Of a stretch of 64,000 nt of DNA, positions 1-11,043 are shown piece by piece (the stretch's first letter is position 1; the number at the start of each line of letters is the position of its first letter). The notes under the pieces are model-generated. The model had not been told where the DNA came from. It ran no database searches and saw only the letters and a list, made by a program, of their open reading frames with translations. The translations under genes and the position numbers were made by a program. Source of the DNA: Cycas panzhihuaensis (taxonomy: Eukaryota; Cycadophyta); NCBI GenBank assembly GCA_023213395.1, contig CM041465.1, forward strand, positions 49,483,741 through 49,547,740. Reading direction: 5' to 3'.

Positions 1-129
1 TCATTGTATGCTCTCATCTTGCCCATATCTAGATCCTGGTGATTAAAAAATGATGAAATTTTTATATGATATCATGTGTTGATGAGAAATTTGCAAGCTA
101 TATTTTCTACAGAAATAAAATCTACTTAT

Positions 130-470
130 TAAACTTCATAAGTCTGCTAAAACTTCTATAGAGCTCTAATTGACTTGATTCTAATTTTTTAAAATGTAGC
201 TCTAAGTATAGTTTCCAACACAAAAATTGGAACCTAATTTTGTTGTCGTATGAGAAAGTTATTGTTGTTTTAGTGAACATCAGTTATTTTTAGTAAGAAT
301 TTTGAAAAAAATATATTCCATACAATTTGTAGGACTTCCAAAAATTTTGTAAAACTCATTTGGACCTAATTCCACTTTCTAAAGATGTAGCTCCAAGTCT
401 AGTTTGCAGCACAAAAATTGGCACTCAATTTTGTTATCGTGAGATAAAGTTATTGATGTTTTAGTGAAGA
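130..470. repeat. Two diverged tandem units, period about 191 bp
   Basis: Two imperfect direct copies lie head to tail. The string tagctctaagtatagtttcc near 197 reappears as tagctccaagtctagtttgc near 388. Both are followed by caacacaaaaattgg-type sequence and then by a stretch ending in attgttgttttagtgaa. The spacing gives a unit of about 191 bp. No coding potential is visible. It may be part of an LTR or satellite-like piece cut by the window edge. Confidence 0.75.
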
Positions 471-1639
471 CTTGTTTTTGTTATTAAAAAAAAAAAAAAG
501 TGAAGAAAATTTCTTCTTCTTTTAAGGCTTCAAAGGCTATTGTAAAAGTGAGTGGAAAACACTTGAATTAAAGCAATATATGGTGCCCTCACTTCACTTC
601 TCAATATTTTATTTCAACACTCCAAATAAGCACTTCATTTTTAGTTACATGTACATTTGGTGCAAATTTAATAATATTTTCACTCTCACTAAAAGGAACA
701 CATCATGTATGTCATTTTCCACCATCTTGTACTTATTCATAAACTTGCTAAGGTTAAGATACCTTAGTTGGCAGAATGTCATGCCATAAAGGAGGTGTAG
801 GTTTCAATTTAGGACTAGACTTAACAAAAATATTGGTAAGATTTGGTTAGCCATATCACCGTGCCTCAATTAGAGATAATTCTGATAACCAACTTGGAAA
901 ACTAAAACTTTAATACAAGATTACAATATACCCAATTCAATATCTATCATAGTCATGGATATGCATGTACCACTCTTAGAGAAGGTATATAACTGCTCAT
1001 TGGTGAATAAGGTGAGGATTGGAAGTACCTAGGCTTTATTGTGACTTGGATTTTATCACTAAGCATAATTGTGGGTATCATAGGTGAAGGCCAACTTAAT
1101 TCTACTAGAAGCCTAAGCATTCCTTCAACAACCTCAACTACATATTAAACACAAGTTAGAGGCTATTGGGTTGATTACACATCCTATATTTGAGTTTTAG
1201 AGTTATGTACACTCAATGATATCATCTTCAACATTAGTCTATAATCTTATATATTGATCACTCACATATTTACAAATAGTAATCCATAGTGCAATCACAG
1301 TGCTACATTCTTATTGCATTAGGATAATTCTACCACAGGTGTTGATGGCCAATTTTCATCATAGTGCTTCTCATATTCCTATTGTGTCAAGTTAATAATT
1401 GTCATAAATATTGGTGACTTTCTCTAAGTTTCTCCCTTTAGCTTTGAGTAACCATTCTTACTTATTTATTCTTCCTTCTACTACATTGTTTCATTACATC
1501 TCCTATTTATAAATAGTGATTAGTCATTTATTGCCATCACTTTCATAAGTCCCTTGTTCTTTTCTTCCCTTCTCAAAAGATACCATGTCTTTACAATTCA
1601 AGTAAAATGTGAATTGTATTTATGAAGGGAAAAAAAATT
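471..1639. other. AT-rich region without recognisable genes
   Basis: I find no protein family, tRNA or LTR pair here. Short open frames (for example at 580-789) have no recognisable composition or motif. The 5' LTR and primer binding site of Copia A should lie toward the right end, but I could not match anything here to its 3' LTR at 15002. Confidence 0.6.
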
Positions 1640-2560
1640 GGGACATGTGGTTCACTGGTGTTATAAATATTGCAATGTATAAAGGCCTTTGGAGAGATCA
1701 CCTATAACTTACACTAATTGTTTCTACCACTACTTCCATAGATACCACTGTAAGAACTCCTCTGATTCCTCCCATTGAAGTTGCAGCCAAACACTAATAG
1801 GAACTTGATGATGATAAAATTCATACAGGGATACTTCTTATCATTGATTATTACATGTATAACCTCATTGATGAAGTCGTACATGATACAGCATGGAAAG
1901 TCCTTAAATGTTCTCAAGAAGAACTTTGATACTAAATTAGACTTAGAATTTGTTCACCTAGTGCTAAAGATGAATAAATTAAAAATGCAAAAAATACATG
2001 CAAGTGAGACAATTAATCTCCTTTATCATATCAAGTAAACCATTGATAAAGACTTAAGACTCAATACATTACATAGGCTTTCTTAATTCAGTCATGTCTC
2101 CATATCCCATATTACAAAAATCTACTAGAAAGTATTCAATCTAATAGTACCTTAAAGACCCTAAACTTTGAGGCTCTTATTGATAAGTTCATCAAATTTA
2201 AGAAGACCTTTGATACCAACTTTTCCACTACATTAGATCCATTTGATGTTGCTTTTGAAGTGGAAAATCATCTTTTTTAAACAAAAAACCAAGGTCAATC
2301 CTCTCGTAGAGTCAGTAATTCCTGTGGAAGAGGTAAAAGTAGACAATAAGGACAATGTCCTCATGGTCAACAGGCTCCCTAATACCAACAAAAATAGTCT
2401 CAAGGCCAAGGCCAAAATAATCAACTTTATACCCAAATCCAATAATTAGAGACAATGCAACTAATTCAATACTTCTTATGGGATTGGAAATCAAATAATT
2501 GTGTGCCAAAGATATCATAGAAAAGGACACTATACAAACATTTATAGAACTGCCACCAAT
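1640..2560 (+). pseudogene. gag: Copia A gag (capsid and zinc knuckle) remnant
   Basis: Gag would form the virus-like particle that packages the retrotransposon RNA. The frame near 1900-2035 reads like the middle of a copia gag (NFDTKLDLEF then LKMNKLKMQKIHAS), matching the UBN2-type plant copia gag pattern of a long helix rich in Leu and Lys. A broken CCHC zinc knuckle follows at 2504-2545. It starts with Cys and keeps the Gly-His pair, but the second and fourth Cys positions are Tyr, each a single G-to-A change from Cys. Several frameshifts separate the pieces. Lineage within copia is not certain. Confidence 0.7.
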
Positions 2561-2789
2561 AAATTACCAAGCTATTAACAACGCCATGGTACACATAATA
2601 TTGATGATACTTCTTTCAAAGATTCTTTTGGTGGAATATAATTTACTCATGTATACCTTCAAAGAATTGGGGCCACTTCATCAAATGTTATTGATAGATC
2701 CACTAAGTATATTGAGGCTCATTGTGGTTATGCTTATTCACTTTTGCCTTCACCACTTGGAGTTTCCAATAGTGCCACCTCAAATACTT

Positions 2790-3190
2790 TATCTCGGATC
2801 ATGGATACTAGAGCAATACAACATATGACTTGTCATCACCAACTCTTTTAGGATTTTGACTCTAAAGCTAATGGTATTATACACATGGCTGACAAATCAT
2901 CTCAACTAGTCAAAGGTCTTGGAACCATTCGCCTAAAATGCTCAGATCTTTTAAATTTTACCCTTGTTAATGTTTTCTATATTCCTACTCTAAAACAGAA
3001 CCTACACTCTATATCCACCCTTGTCTCTCATGGATTTGATCTGAGTGTAACTACAAATAATCAAACTCTCTGTGTCCTTTACCCTCCTTCAAATATTGTG
3101 GTTATAACTAAAATTCCTTATGGCAAACATTTTTGGCTAACTGACTCACCATTCTCTGAAGTCAACTATGTTATGATGACTCTACTTTTA
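2790..3190 (+). pseudogene. pol: Copia A aspartic protease remnant
   Basis: This would cleave the gag-pol polyprotein. The sequence around 2800-2835 reads MDTRAIQHMT, the copia active-site block normally DTGA followed by HM. The catalytic Gly is replaced by Arg through GGA to AGA. Downstream, an open frame at 2885-3202 carries the family's trailing pattern: ADKSSQLVKGLGTI, then VFYIPTLKQNLHSIS, which matches the conserved VL.VP....NLLSIS segment ahead of integrase. The frame is open for 105 codons, so damage here is mostly missense. Confidence 0.85.
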
Positions 3191-3194
3191 CTAC

Positions 3195-3704
3195 AACCCT
3201 GACTCCTCAAAATTTGTCTCATGAGGCCCTATGCATGCTCATATGGGCCATATTAAAATTGATCATTTAAGAGAACTACATGCCACTCTTCTTGGTATGC
3301 CCAGGTTTTCCTCTAAGTCCTTTAAATGTGAAGCATATATCATTGCCAAATCTTAAAGACAACCCTTTCCTCATAGTTAGTGGAAATTTAGCTAACCTTT
3401 ATAGCTTGTACACTCAAATATACGTGGTCCTATGCCCATCCCTTCTCTCAAATAAAAGTGATACTATATTACTTTTGTTAATAATTTTACCAAGAAAGTA
3501 TGGGTTACTCTTTTTATAAATAAAGATGAAGCTTTTTCCATGTTTTAAGCTTTCAAGGCATATGTGGAAAATGAATCGGGATTCAAGATCAAAATACTTA
3601 GGACTAATAATGGTGGCGAGTATAACTCCAATGAGTTTGAATCGTACCTATATCACCATGGGATCAAACATCAAACCATTGTTGTAGGTACATCCAAGAA
3701 AAAT
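3195..3704 (+). pseudogene. pol: Copia A integrase, N-terminal half
   Basis: Integrase would insert the cDNA into the genome. Pieces in shifting frames match the GAG-pre-integrase and catalytic core: a Cys/His region near 3240-3400, VHSNIRGPMP near 3410-3440, then ENESGFKIK and LRTNNGGEY near 3570-3630 (the second catalytic Asp is now Asn). The frame reaches TSKKN at 3691-3704 and stops at the TSD of the TA...TA insert. It resumes at 11548 with GVTKCMNKT, the normal continuation of the block that precedes the catalytic Glu. Confidence 0.85.
3700..3704. other. Target site duplication aaaat, left copy
   Basis: The same five bases recur at 11543-11547 just outside the other end of the TA...TA element. 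Keeping one copy restores the Copia A integrase frame exactly. Confidence 0.9.
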
Positions 3705-4027
3705 TATAGCAATCTAGTTATACTTTTACAGTAACTTTCCTAAAAAATATAGGTAATAATCCATTAAAATAATAGCTAGATGTAGTCTTTCCTGAAGATG
3801 TGAACTTCTCTCTTCGAGGTGAGGAACCCTCCAAACTGTAGCCCCCAAATAGGTGAGATAATTATAGCCCTAGAACCAAAAATATGCAACCAAAACAACC
3901 TTTGAATGATGGTTTGGGATGCAGCCCAAACTTCCTATATATAGTGATTAAAATACTTCAATTAGAAGTCACCCAGAATAGGTGATATTATCCTTAATAC
4001 TATTTAAATAGAAGTTAGCCAGAACTT
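3705..4027 (-). repeat. TA...TA element, left (3') LTR, first part
   Basis: Matches 11068 to about 11390 of the right LTR, including the block around tgaatgatggtttgggatgc. It is cut at the aactt target site of Copia B and continues at 9381. A minus-strand TATA-like run (tatatata) lies near 3938-3948. Confidence 0.9.
4023..4027. other. Target site duplication aactt of Copia B, left copy
   Basis: Repeated exactly at 9376-9380. Both copies lie inside the LTR of the older TA...TA element, which fixes the order of insertion. Confidence 0.92.
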
Positions 4028-4676
4028 TGTTGAGAAGATAAGGTCCCAATCCTTAAACCACCACCAAGATTTAAACTATTCTTGCAACTAGTTAGAGGAA
4101 TCAAAACTAAAATTTAACATGCAAGTTCTTAAACTAGAGATAAAACAATAAAATAAACAAGAAAGCCAAGCATCACATGTACACCAGATATAAGATGGTA
4201 AAACCCTAGGAGTATGCTAGGGAAACATCCACATAGGAAAGGTATCGATCTTTATTGTTGTAGAATGGAGAAAATATATATATAATCCTGTAGGAGAGTG
4301 TTCATAGCAATAACAACCAACCACCCAACTCCTAATAGTATATTGAACACTATCAACATAATAAAAAATGCCCTAAATCAGACTACATGAGAGGGTCATC
4401 TAAGGCACAAATCTCAACCATAAAATCTAGGGTATTTTAAGTGAATGAACCTGATTCTCTTTACAATTTAATATACTTTTCAGTGTTAAATTTTTTGGTC
4501 GGGGGCTATCGCCCATCAACCCCCTCTTTGCCGAGGGCGTTCCACGCCCCCGTACCCCCTAACTAAGGGGGGCTTCCGTCCCCCTTGGAAACCCCCAAGG
4601 AAGGTTTAGGGGGGAAATCGCGCTGCCAACATGTCAAAATTTTAGTCTCCAACCATTGTTGTCACATTACCTAACA
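4028..4676 (-). repeat. Copia B 3' LTR
   Basis: Begins tgttgagaag and ends acctaaca on the + strand. It is 649 bp, the same length as the copy at 8727-9375. Positions 4500-4620 are a GC-rich block of short runs of G and C that looks strongly folded and contrasts with the AT-rich rest. Confidence 0.95.
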
Positions 4677-4692
4677 ATCTCCACCTTGACAA
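4677..4692 (-). other. Copia B polypurine tract
   Basis: On the minus strand this reads caaggtggagat immediately before the 3' LTR start tgttagg. It resembles the plus-strand priming site of plant copia elements. Confidence 0.8.
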
Positions 4693-4734
4693 CAACAATT
4701 TACCTGGTACCTTTCCTGGACCCTTCATCACCTT

Positions 4735-5270
4735 TTTTGCAAGCCAAGAGAAGTCAAACACCATTTGAACTTCTTTAATAGTATTGGTTTTGTGAACATA
4801 TCAACATAATTTTATTTTGTGTTAACCTTCTCAAGTGCCACTCCACCTGCTTCCACAATCTGTCTAACAAAATGGTACTTAAGAGAAATATACTTTGCCC
4901 TACTATGATAAGTTTGATTCTTGGCTAGGTAAATAGCACTTTGACTATCACAAAATACCTTTACCTTTTTCTGTTTCCTTCCAATCTCATCCAATAGACC
5001 TTGTAACTAGATTGTTTATTTATAAGCATGTGTTGTAGCAACATACTCAACTTCTGTAGTCGATAATACAATTGTGCTCTACAATTTTGACATCCAACTA
5101 ACTAGACCATTTGCAAGAGTGAATACATAACTTGAAGTAGACCTTCTCTTATATAAATCTCCTACAAAGTATAAATTAACATATCCACAAACCTGATTAC
5201 CTGTAACTCCTAAGGTGATGTAATAGTCACTTGTGCCTCTCAAATATCGAAGCACCCTTTTCACTGCTAC
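4735..5270 (-). pseudogene. pol: Copia B RNase H remnant
   Basis: RNase H would remove the RNA template during reverse transcription. The minus-strand frame contains MKRVLRYLRGTSDYY (5264 downward), the hallmark start of copia RNase H. It continues with VKVFCDSQSAIYLAKN and YHSRAKYISLKYHFVR at 4994-4812, and ends in DMFTKP near 4760. The FCDSQ aspartate is kept. All pieces share the frame of the rest of the polyprotein and are split by a few stops. It follows RT directly, as usual in copia. Confidence 0.92.
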
Positions 5271-6390
5271 CTAATGTTCCTTTCCTAGATTTTCCATAAA
5301 CCTGCTAACTACACCAACTGCATGTGAAATATCAGGTCTTGTATATACCATGGCATACATCAAAATTCCTACTACACTAGTATAGGGTACATAAGAGATA
5401 TAATCTTTTTCTTCTTTATTACTAAGACTCATACTCGAAGAAAGCTTGAAATGGGAAGCCAATAGGATACTCACTAGTTTTAAATTTGCCATACCAAACC
5501 TAGTTAGTACCTTCTCCATATATTTTTGTTGTGATAACCATAGCTTACCATTTTTCCTATCTTTATATATCTCCATACCTAAGATTTGTTTTACAGCTCC
5601 TAGATCCTTCGTATTAAAAGTCCTAGTCAATTGAGCCTTTAACTTATTGATTTCTTCCATACTCTTGCTTGCAACCAGCATGTCATCAACATACAATGCC
5701 AAGATAATGAATAAGCCATTATCCATGAATTTAAAGTAAACACAATGATCATACTCACTTCGTTTAAAATTTTGGCTCTCCATAAAGGCATCAAACTTCT
5801 TGTACCATTGCCTGGGTGATTGCTTCAGGCCATACAATGATTTCCTAAGCCTGCAAATAAGTTTTTTTCTGCCATCCTGTATAAACCCTTTTGGCTGATC
5901 CATATAGATCTCCTCATATAAATCTCCATATAGAAAAGTTATTTTTACATCTAACTACTCCAACTCCAAATCAAGAGAAGCTACCAATGCTAATAGCACT
6001 CTAATTAAAACAAGTTTGACAACTAGTGAAAAGATCTCATGAAAGTCAATACTTACTTTCTGTGTAAAGCCTTTAGCCACTAGTCTTGCCCTGTATTTGT
6101 CAACCTTTCTATCAACATCTGTTTTCATCTTAAAAACACACCTGCAACCAACAGTCTTCCTACTATGTGGAAGTTCTACGAAGTCCCATTAATTATTTTT
6201 CTTCAAAGCATCTATCTCTTCCTACATAGCCCTCTTCCACTTCTCACTATGGATATCATCTACTACTTCTTAATAATATGTAGGCTCACCATCATTAGAA
6301 GCTAAAGCAGTAGAAGTAGAAGGGTTGTACCTGTCAGGTGTTTGACTAACTTGTGTAGATCTTCTAACTGTTGGTAGAGGAGTGTCTATA
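5271..6390 (-). pseudogene. pol: Copia B reverse transcriptase
   Basis: This would copy the element RNA into DNA. An open stretch of 210 codons (5903-5271) carries MDQPKGFIQDGRKKLICRLR, SLYGLKQSPRQWY and the intact catalytic YVDD at 5682-5693, followed by GMEIYKDRKNGKLWLSQ and YTRPDISHAVGVVSRF. The N-terminal third (5904-6390) is in the same frame with several stops. Apart from stops this is the best preserved RT in the window. The motif set fits a Tork/Tnt1-like copia. Confidence 0.95.
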
Positions 6391-7652
6391 TACTCCTATG
6401 AATCTATTGTAGATTCATCTTCAGAAAGATCTTCCTGCTCTTTTGATTCCAAAGGTGGTTGGGTTTCAAACTTGACTTGTTGATGTTCAACTTTCTTTTC
6501 TTGTTTCACTTCAACTTCTATACTGTCTAATTTTAGAAGAGGAGATTGATCAAATACAACATCTATGTTAAGGGTGATTTTGTGGGCAGTAGGATCCCAG
6601 AACCTGTATCCCTTCATACCATCTTTATCACCATAACCAACAAAGATACATCTCTTGGATTTTGGGTCTAACTTTGAATGCTTACTTTTATTAGTCCAGG
6701 CATAGGCATCACAACCAAAAACTTTTAAATTTGAATAATCACATGGATGTCTAGTCCATACCTCTTCAAGAATCTTGTAATCTATCACAAGTGATGGTGA
6801 CTTATTTACTAGATAGCAAGTTGTTTGAACAGCTTCTGCCCACAAGCCCTGTTCCACTCCAGCATTACTTAGCATGCTTCTTGGTCTTTCTAAGAGTGTC
6901 CTATTCATGTGCTCAATAATGCCATTTTACTATGGAGTATAGCTAGTGGTCTTATGCCTTTTGATCCCAACTTCTTTATAATAGTTCTCAAACTCCAAGG
7001 AGTTGAACTCATCTCCATTATTAGTTCTTAAACATTTGATTGACTTACCAGTGTTGTTCTCACCTAGAGCCTTGAACTGCTTAAACATACTAAAAACTTC
7101 AGATTTCCTTTTCAAAAAATAGACCCATACCTTTCTAAAGTAATCATCTATAAATGTGACAAAGTACAATGATTTTCCACAAGATATTTTAGGGGTTGAT
7201 CCCCATACATCTGAATGTATATAATCCAGAACACCTTTACTAATGTGACTCCCTACTTTAAACCTGAGTCTACACTACTTTCAAAAAATATAATGTTTAC
7301 AAAAAGCCAAACCTGAAAGTTGTAAGTTAGGAAGTAACTTATAGTTTATCAATACCTTATGTCCTCTCTTACTCATGTGCCCAAGTCTCTGATGCCATAA
7401 CTGAGCTAGATCTTCTATAGTCTTTGATGTTATAGCTACATGGATGACATATGTACTTCCCACTAAAATGTAAAGGTTTCCTTTCTTTAAGGCTTTCATA
7501 ACAACCAAGGTGCCCTTTGACACCTTTAAGACTCCTTCATGACCTATATGCTTATAACCACCTGAATCTAGTTCACCTAAGGAAATCAGATTCCTTTTTA
7601 GATCAGGTACATGTCTAACCTTAGTTAATATTCTCACTACACCATCAAACAT
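6391..7652 (-). pseudogene. pol: Copia B GAG-pre-integrase and integrase
   Basis: Open pieces in one frame: 7652-7281 holds the protease-integrase linker (VRHVPDLKRNLISLGELD) and LWHQRLGHMSKRG with the His pair of the zinc-binding domain. 7169-6930 holds the core (YFVTFIDDYFRKVWVYF, then LRTNNGDEFNS with the second catalytic Asp changed to Asn). 6908-6396 starts MNRTLLERPRSMLS and continues through VFGCDAYAWTNK and KRCIFVGYGDKDGMKGYRFW, the standard copia integrase tail. The C-terminal spacer is acidic (KEQEDLSEDE). The stops between pieces are single transitions. Confidence 0.95.
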
Positions 7653-7880
7653 CTTAATTTAGATTCTACCAATGCCCATTGTCTTACAAGAAACTTCATT
7701 TCCCATAAGCACATCACCACCATTAAGAGGTTGGTACGATGAGAATTAACTCTTGTGTAGACACATGTGGTGTGAAGCACTTGAATCTAATAACTAGTCA
7801 TGGTGATAACAGAAAACATTATAAGAAACCAAGACATCATCATCCATACCTTGATTTAACTCCACCCAATTAGCGTCCTT
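7653..7880 (-). pseudogene. pol: Copia B aspartic protease remnant
   Basis: The minus-strand frame near 7760-7800 reads LLDSSASHHM, the copia protease active site (normally DSGAS..HM) with the Gly changed to Ser by GGT to AGT. It continues into GDVLMGNEVSCKTMGIG. It sits between the gag zinc knuckle and the integrase in the same frame. Confidence 0.9.
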
Positions 7881-8654
7881 AGTAGGATCTTCCTTTTTCT
7901 GGAACTCCTTCCTTTTAAAGTAATCCTTCTTGAGGTGACCGGTCTTACTACAGTGCTAACACATGAGCTTACTCTTCTTGCCTTTTGACTTTGAACTTGA
8001 TGTATCCCTGGAGCTTTATCCTCAATCAATTATTCTACCCCTTACTATCATAGGTTTTGGTGTGGAGGTTTCAAGACTAGACTTCATCTGCACGTCTTCC
8101 ATCAATAAAGCACTTACAATATAATCATATTCTAATTCATATGTAGTACTAAAACTAATTGAGGTAACAATATTATCCTAGGATTCTGGTAATGAGCATA
8201 ACAAAGTAATAGCCTTGTCCTCATCCTCAAATTTGACATCGATCCTAGCCAATTGACAAGTAAGAGTATTGAAAATATTTAAATAATCAGTAATTTTTAT
8301 ACCTTCCTTCATCCATAATGAGTATAGCTACCTCTTCAAATAGATTTGATTCATCACTGATTTGGTCATATACAGGTCTTCCAACTGGGTCCATAATTCT
8401 ACTACTGTCTCCTCCCCTACGATATTAAATAGAACTTCATCTACTAAGTACAATCGTATTATGCTAAGAGCCTTTTTATCTATATCGTCCTATTCGTCAT
8501 TGTCCATCCCTGCAAGTTTCTTTATTTTACCTACAAGAGCTCTATACAAACCTTGTTGTACAAGAACATCATATGCTTTTAACTTCCATAACTCAAAGTT
8601 ATTTTTGCCACTGAATTTCTCCACCTTGAACTTTACACTTTCCAGTTTCGCCAT
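7881..8654 (-). pseudogene. gag: Copia B gag
   Basis: The likely start is the ATG at 8654, giving MAKLESVKFKVEKFSGKNNF and then ELWKLKAYDVLVQQGLYRAL, the typical N terminus of plant copia gag. An earlier in-frame ATG at 8678 would overlap the primer-site leader and is less likely. Near 7930-7975 a zinc knuckle reads CxHCSKTGHLKKDYF, with a stop in the first loop and the last Cys changed to Tyr. The start lies only about 55 bp downstream of the primer binding site. Confidence 0.88.
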
Positions 8655-8710
8655 TTGGTGTAGAAGTAGCCGACACAAAAACCTTCACAAAATCACTACA
8701 AAAATAAAAG

Positions 8711-8725
8711 TGGCTCTAATACCAC
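8711..8725 (-). other. Copia B primer binding site (initiator tRNA-Met)
   Basis: The minus strand reads gtggtattagagcca next to the 5' LTR, one base off the plant tRNA-iMet primer site TGGTATCAGAGC. It fixes the element's orientation. Confidence 0.92.
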
Positions 8726-8726
8726 T

Positions 8727-9375
8727 TGTTGAGAATATAAGCTCCCAACCCTTAAACTACCACTAAGATCTAAACTATTCTTGCAACTAGTTATAGGAAT
8801 CGAAACTAAAATTTAACATGCAAGTTCTTAAACTAGAGATAAAATAATAAAATGAACAAGAAAGCTAAGCATCACATATACACCCCATATAACATGGTAA
8901 AACCCTAGCAGTATGCTAGGGAAACATCCACACAGGAAAGGTATTGATCTTTATTATTGTAGAATGGAGAAAATGTACATAATTCTATAGCAGAGTACTC
9001 ACAGCAATAATAACCAACCACCCAATTCCTCACAGTACATTGAACACTATCAACATAATAAAAAATGCCCTAAATCGGGCTACATGAGAGGGTCATCCAA
9101 GGCATAAATCTTGACCGTAGAATATAGAGTATTTTAAGTGAACGACCCTAATTCTCTTTAAAATTTAATATACTTTCCAGTGCTAAATTTTTGGGTTGGG
9201 GGCTATCGCCCTCGAACCCCCTCTTTATGGGGGGTGTTCCACATCCCCCGTACTCTCCTAGCCAAGGGGGGCTCTCACCCCCCTTGAAACCCCCCGAGGA
9301 AAGTTTGGGGGGAGAACTGCACTACTAACATATCAAAATTTTAGCCTCCAACCATTCTTGTCACATTACCTAACA
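8727..9375 (-). repeat. Copia B 5' LTR
   Basis: 649-bp partner of 4028-4676 with the same ends (tgttgagaat...acctaaca). The GC-rich block at 9195-9320 is shared but has diverged. Followed directly by the right TSD at 9376-9380. Confidence 0.95.
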
Positions 9376-9380
9376 AACTT
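9376..9380. other. Target site duplication aactt of Copia B, right copy
   Basis: Exact partner of 4023-4027. Beyond it the LTR of the older TA...TA element resumes. Confidence 0.92.
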
Positions 9381-9531
9381 CTCTAAAATTGGTAGGCTAA
9401 TTTTAAATGGTCATAACTTTTGATAAAGATGTTAGAATTGACTTTTGTCTAAATTGTTGGAATTGTCATTGAGAGACCTTTGATTTAAATGGTCATATAC
9501 TATACCTTTGACCATATTTTGGAATTCTATA
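9381..9531 (-). repeat. TA...TA element, left (3') LTR, second part
   Basis: Continues the LTR from 4027. It matches about 11391-11542, including ggtcataacttttgataaag and accatattttggaat, and ends ctata at 9531. Confidence 0.9.
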
Positions 9532-9549
9532 ATTCCCTTCCCTTTAAAA
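9532..9549 (-). other. TA...TA element polypurine tract
   Basis: The minus strand reads ttttaaagggaagggaat, a purine run that ends exactly at the LTR start tatagaat. Confidence 0.85.
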
Positions 9550-10500
9550 TAATACTTCACCCTCTAAGTATTAAAAAATGTTTGTAGCTCAGTCTAATCT
9601 TCCAACCACCTCCTGCTAGATCCATGTACCATTCTTGTCACATTACCTAACAAATCTGATCTTACATCTTTTATAGAGCTTTGTTAGGAGGCATCTTGTA
9701 TTTGTTGATGTTTGTTCTTAGGACTAGGTACATGTGATGTCTTATTCTAAATCAAAAGGATCTTAGGACATGTGAGGGATCTCAATTGGCTTATCTTAGT
9801 CTTGCTTTGTATTCACACCTTTTGTTTCTGAATGGGATGAATTTGGGAAAAAGACATGAAGTCTTTGGGAAAAGAATTAGTCATGAGGGTCATGGATTAA
9901 TAATTCCCTATTGCAGGAAAAAGAAAAGGGGGAATGAACCAAGATTAAGCATAGCTCAGAAGGTGTAGAAAGAAGGGATAAATTTTGGAATATGTCTTGG
10001 ATGGAGATGAAAGTTTGTATAAGTTTTATTAGACCACAATACCTTTTAGGAGAGAAAGATGGATGGGGAATCAATGATAGATGTTCTTTATGAAAAAAAG
10101 GATTTAATAGGGTTTTAGGAATAGTATTCAGACAAAAGAAAATATTTAACAGAAAATAACTATATTAATAATATGGAATTGAGGAGGTCTGGGAAAAGTC
10201 GAATGGGATTTTATAAGGGCCAATACTAAGAGATAAGACATGATGAATAGATTGAAGTTGTAGAATATTCTATTGAGAAAGGTCTATAAGGGGTGAAGGA
10301 GTAGCTAAGTATAGAGATGAGCTAAGGTTACTAAGGGAAATTAAAATTTAACCTATGAAAAAACTAAAGGTAGGGGAATTAAGAGCATGGTTAATTATAG
10401 GTGGAGGAGAAAAGGGCTCTAGTATTGCTATTGAACTAGGGAAAGAGAGAGGACATACAAAACTACCAAACAAAATGTACATGTGCAATGTAGGTTCAAT
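9550..10500. other. Interior of the TA...TA element, no coding seen
   Basis: About 950 bp of AT-rich, purine-biased sequence on the + strand, with no protease, integrase or RT motif on either strand. Short frames such as 9786-9968 have no recognisable content. Confidence 0.6.
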
Positions 10501-11040
10501 GGGTACCTTGCATGAGATTTGTTGAGAAAAATCTACTTGTTCTTCATTGTCTTTGTACTGCTCCTATGTAACTTTACCTTTGATATCCTTTACGATATTG
10601 AAATGAGACTCTTTTGTTGCTTGTGCATACTCCAAGTCTTTTATGTCATCATATTATTTTCTCTAGGCTAGATCTCGTTCTAGCACTTACAAAACCTCTA
10701 GGATCTCCTCATCAATAATGTCTTCTTCTTGCCCTTCCTCATCTGCTTGAACCTCACCCTACTTATATTCTTTAAAAGATATGATAGCCACCTCTAAAAA
10801 CTAGTATCATAGAAAAGGTTCTTTAGCCTAATTACTGAACCACTTATAAGCTCATCCATTCAGTATCATTTCTAATAATAGTCCATATTTTTCCATTTCT
10901 GTATTGGACATAAACTCTAAATCTTTTATCCATTTTTTCATGCCCTCATAATCCTCTAAATTAAAAAAATCTATCTCCATTTTTTTCTCTTAGGCTTTAT
11001 ATATTCCAAGTGTTCTTTCCATGTTTTGCTATGCCCTTTC
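10501..11040 (-). pseudogene. Gag-like frame of the TA...TA element
   Basis: One minus-strand frame can be followed for about 180 codons with only scattered stops. A plausible start at 10980 gives MEIDFFNLEDYEGMKKWIKD, then LEFMSNTEMEKYGLLLEMIL, then NG-stop-AYKWFSN, and later FLEVAIISFKEYK. The spacing W...LE...K...L.G.A..WF...F...F..Y is that of Retrotrans_gag-type capsid domains, as in Ty3/gypsy gags. An acidic stretch follows (EEGQEEDIIDEEILEVL). It starts about 90 bp downstream of the primer site, as a gag should. No zinc knuckle, protease or pol follows, so packaging would have depended on another element. The assignment rests on pattern only. Confidence 0.5.
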
Positions 11041-11043
11041 CCT

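Larger units (their letters stand above)
4028..9375 (-). mobile_element. Copia B: complete-length Ty1/copia retrotransposon
   Basis: A 5348-bp element with two 649-bp LTRs (TGTT...AACA), a tRNA-iMet primer site, a polypurine tract and a perfect 5-bp TSD. The gag, PR, INT, RT and RNase H blocks from 8654 down to about 4735 all lie in one reading frame, interrupted only by stop codons. That length, about 1300 codons, is normal for a Tork/Tnt1-like copia polyprotein. The two LTRs differ at very roughly one base in eight, mostly transitions, so the insertion is old but is the best preserved copia here. Confidence 0.95.

Noticed and set aside
580-789. 69-codon frame near the left edge
   Set aside because: No family resemblance, biased AT-rich composition and no supporting context.
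8711-8725. tRNA-Met-like sequences at several places (also 29621, 34104, 39031, 63668)
   Set aside because: Only the 3' end complement of the tRNA is present and each lies next to an LTR, so these are primer binding sites and not tRNA genes.
8362-8766. 134-codon open frame on the + strand over Copia B gag
   Set aside because: It is the shadow of the minus-strand gag; composition and position fit an antisense frame and no motif is present.
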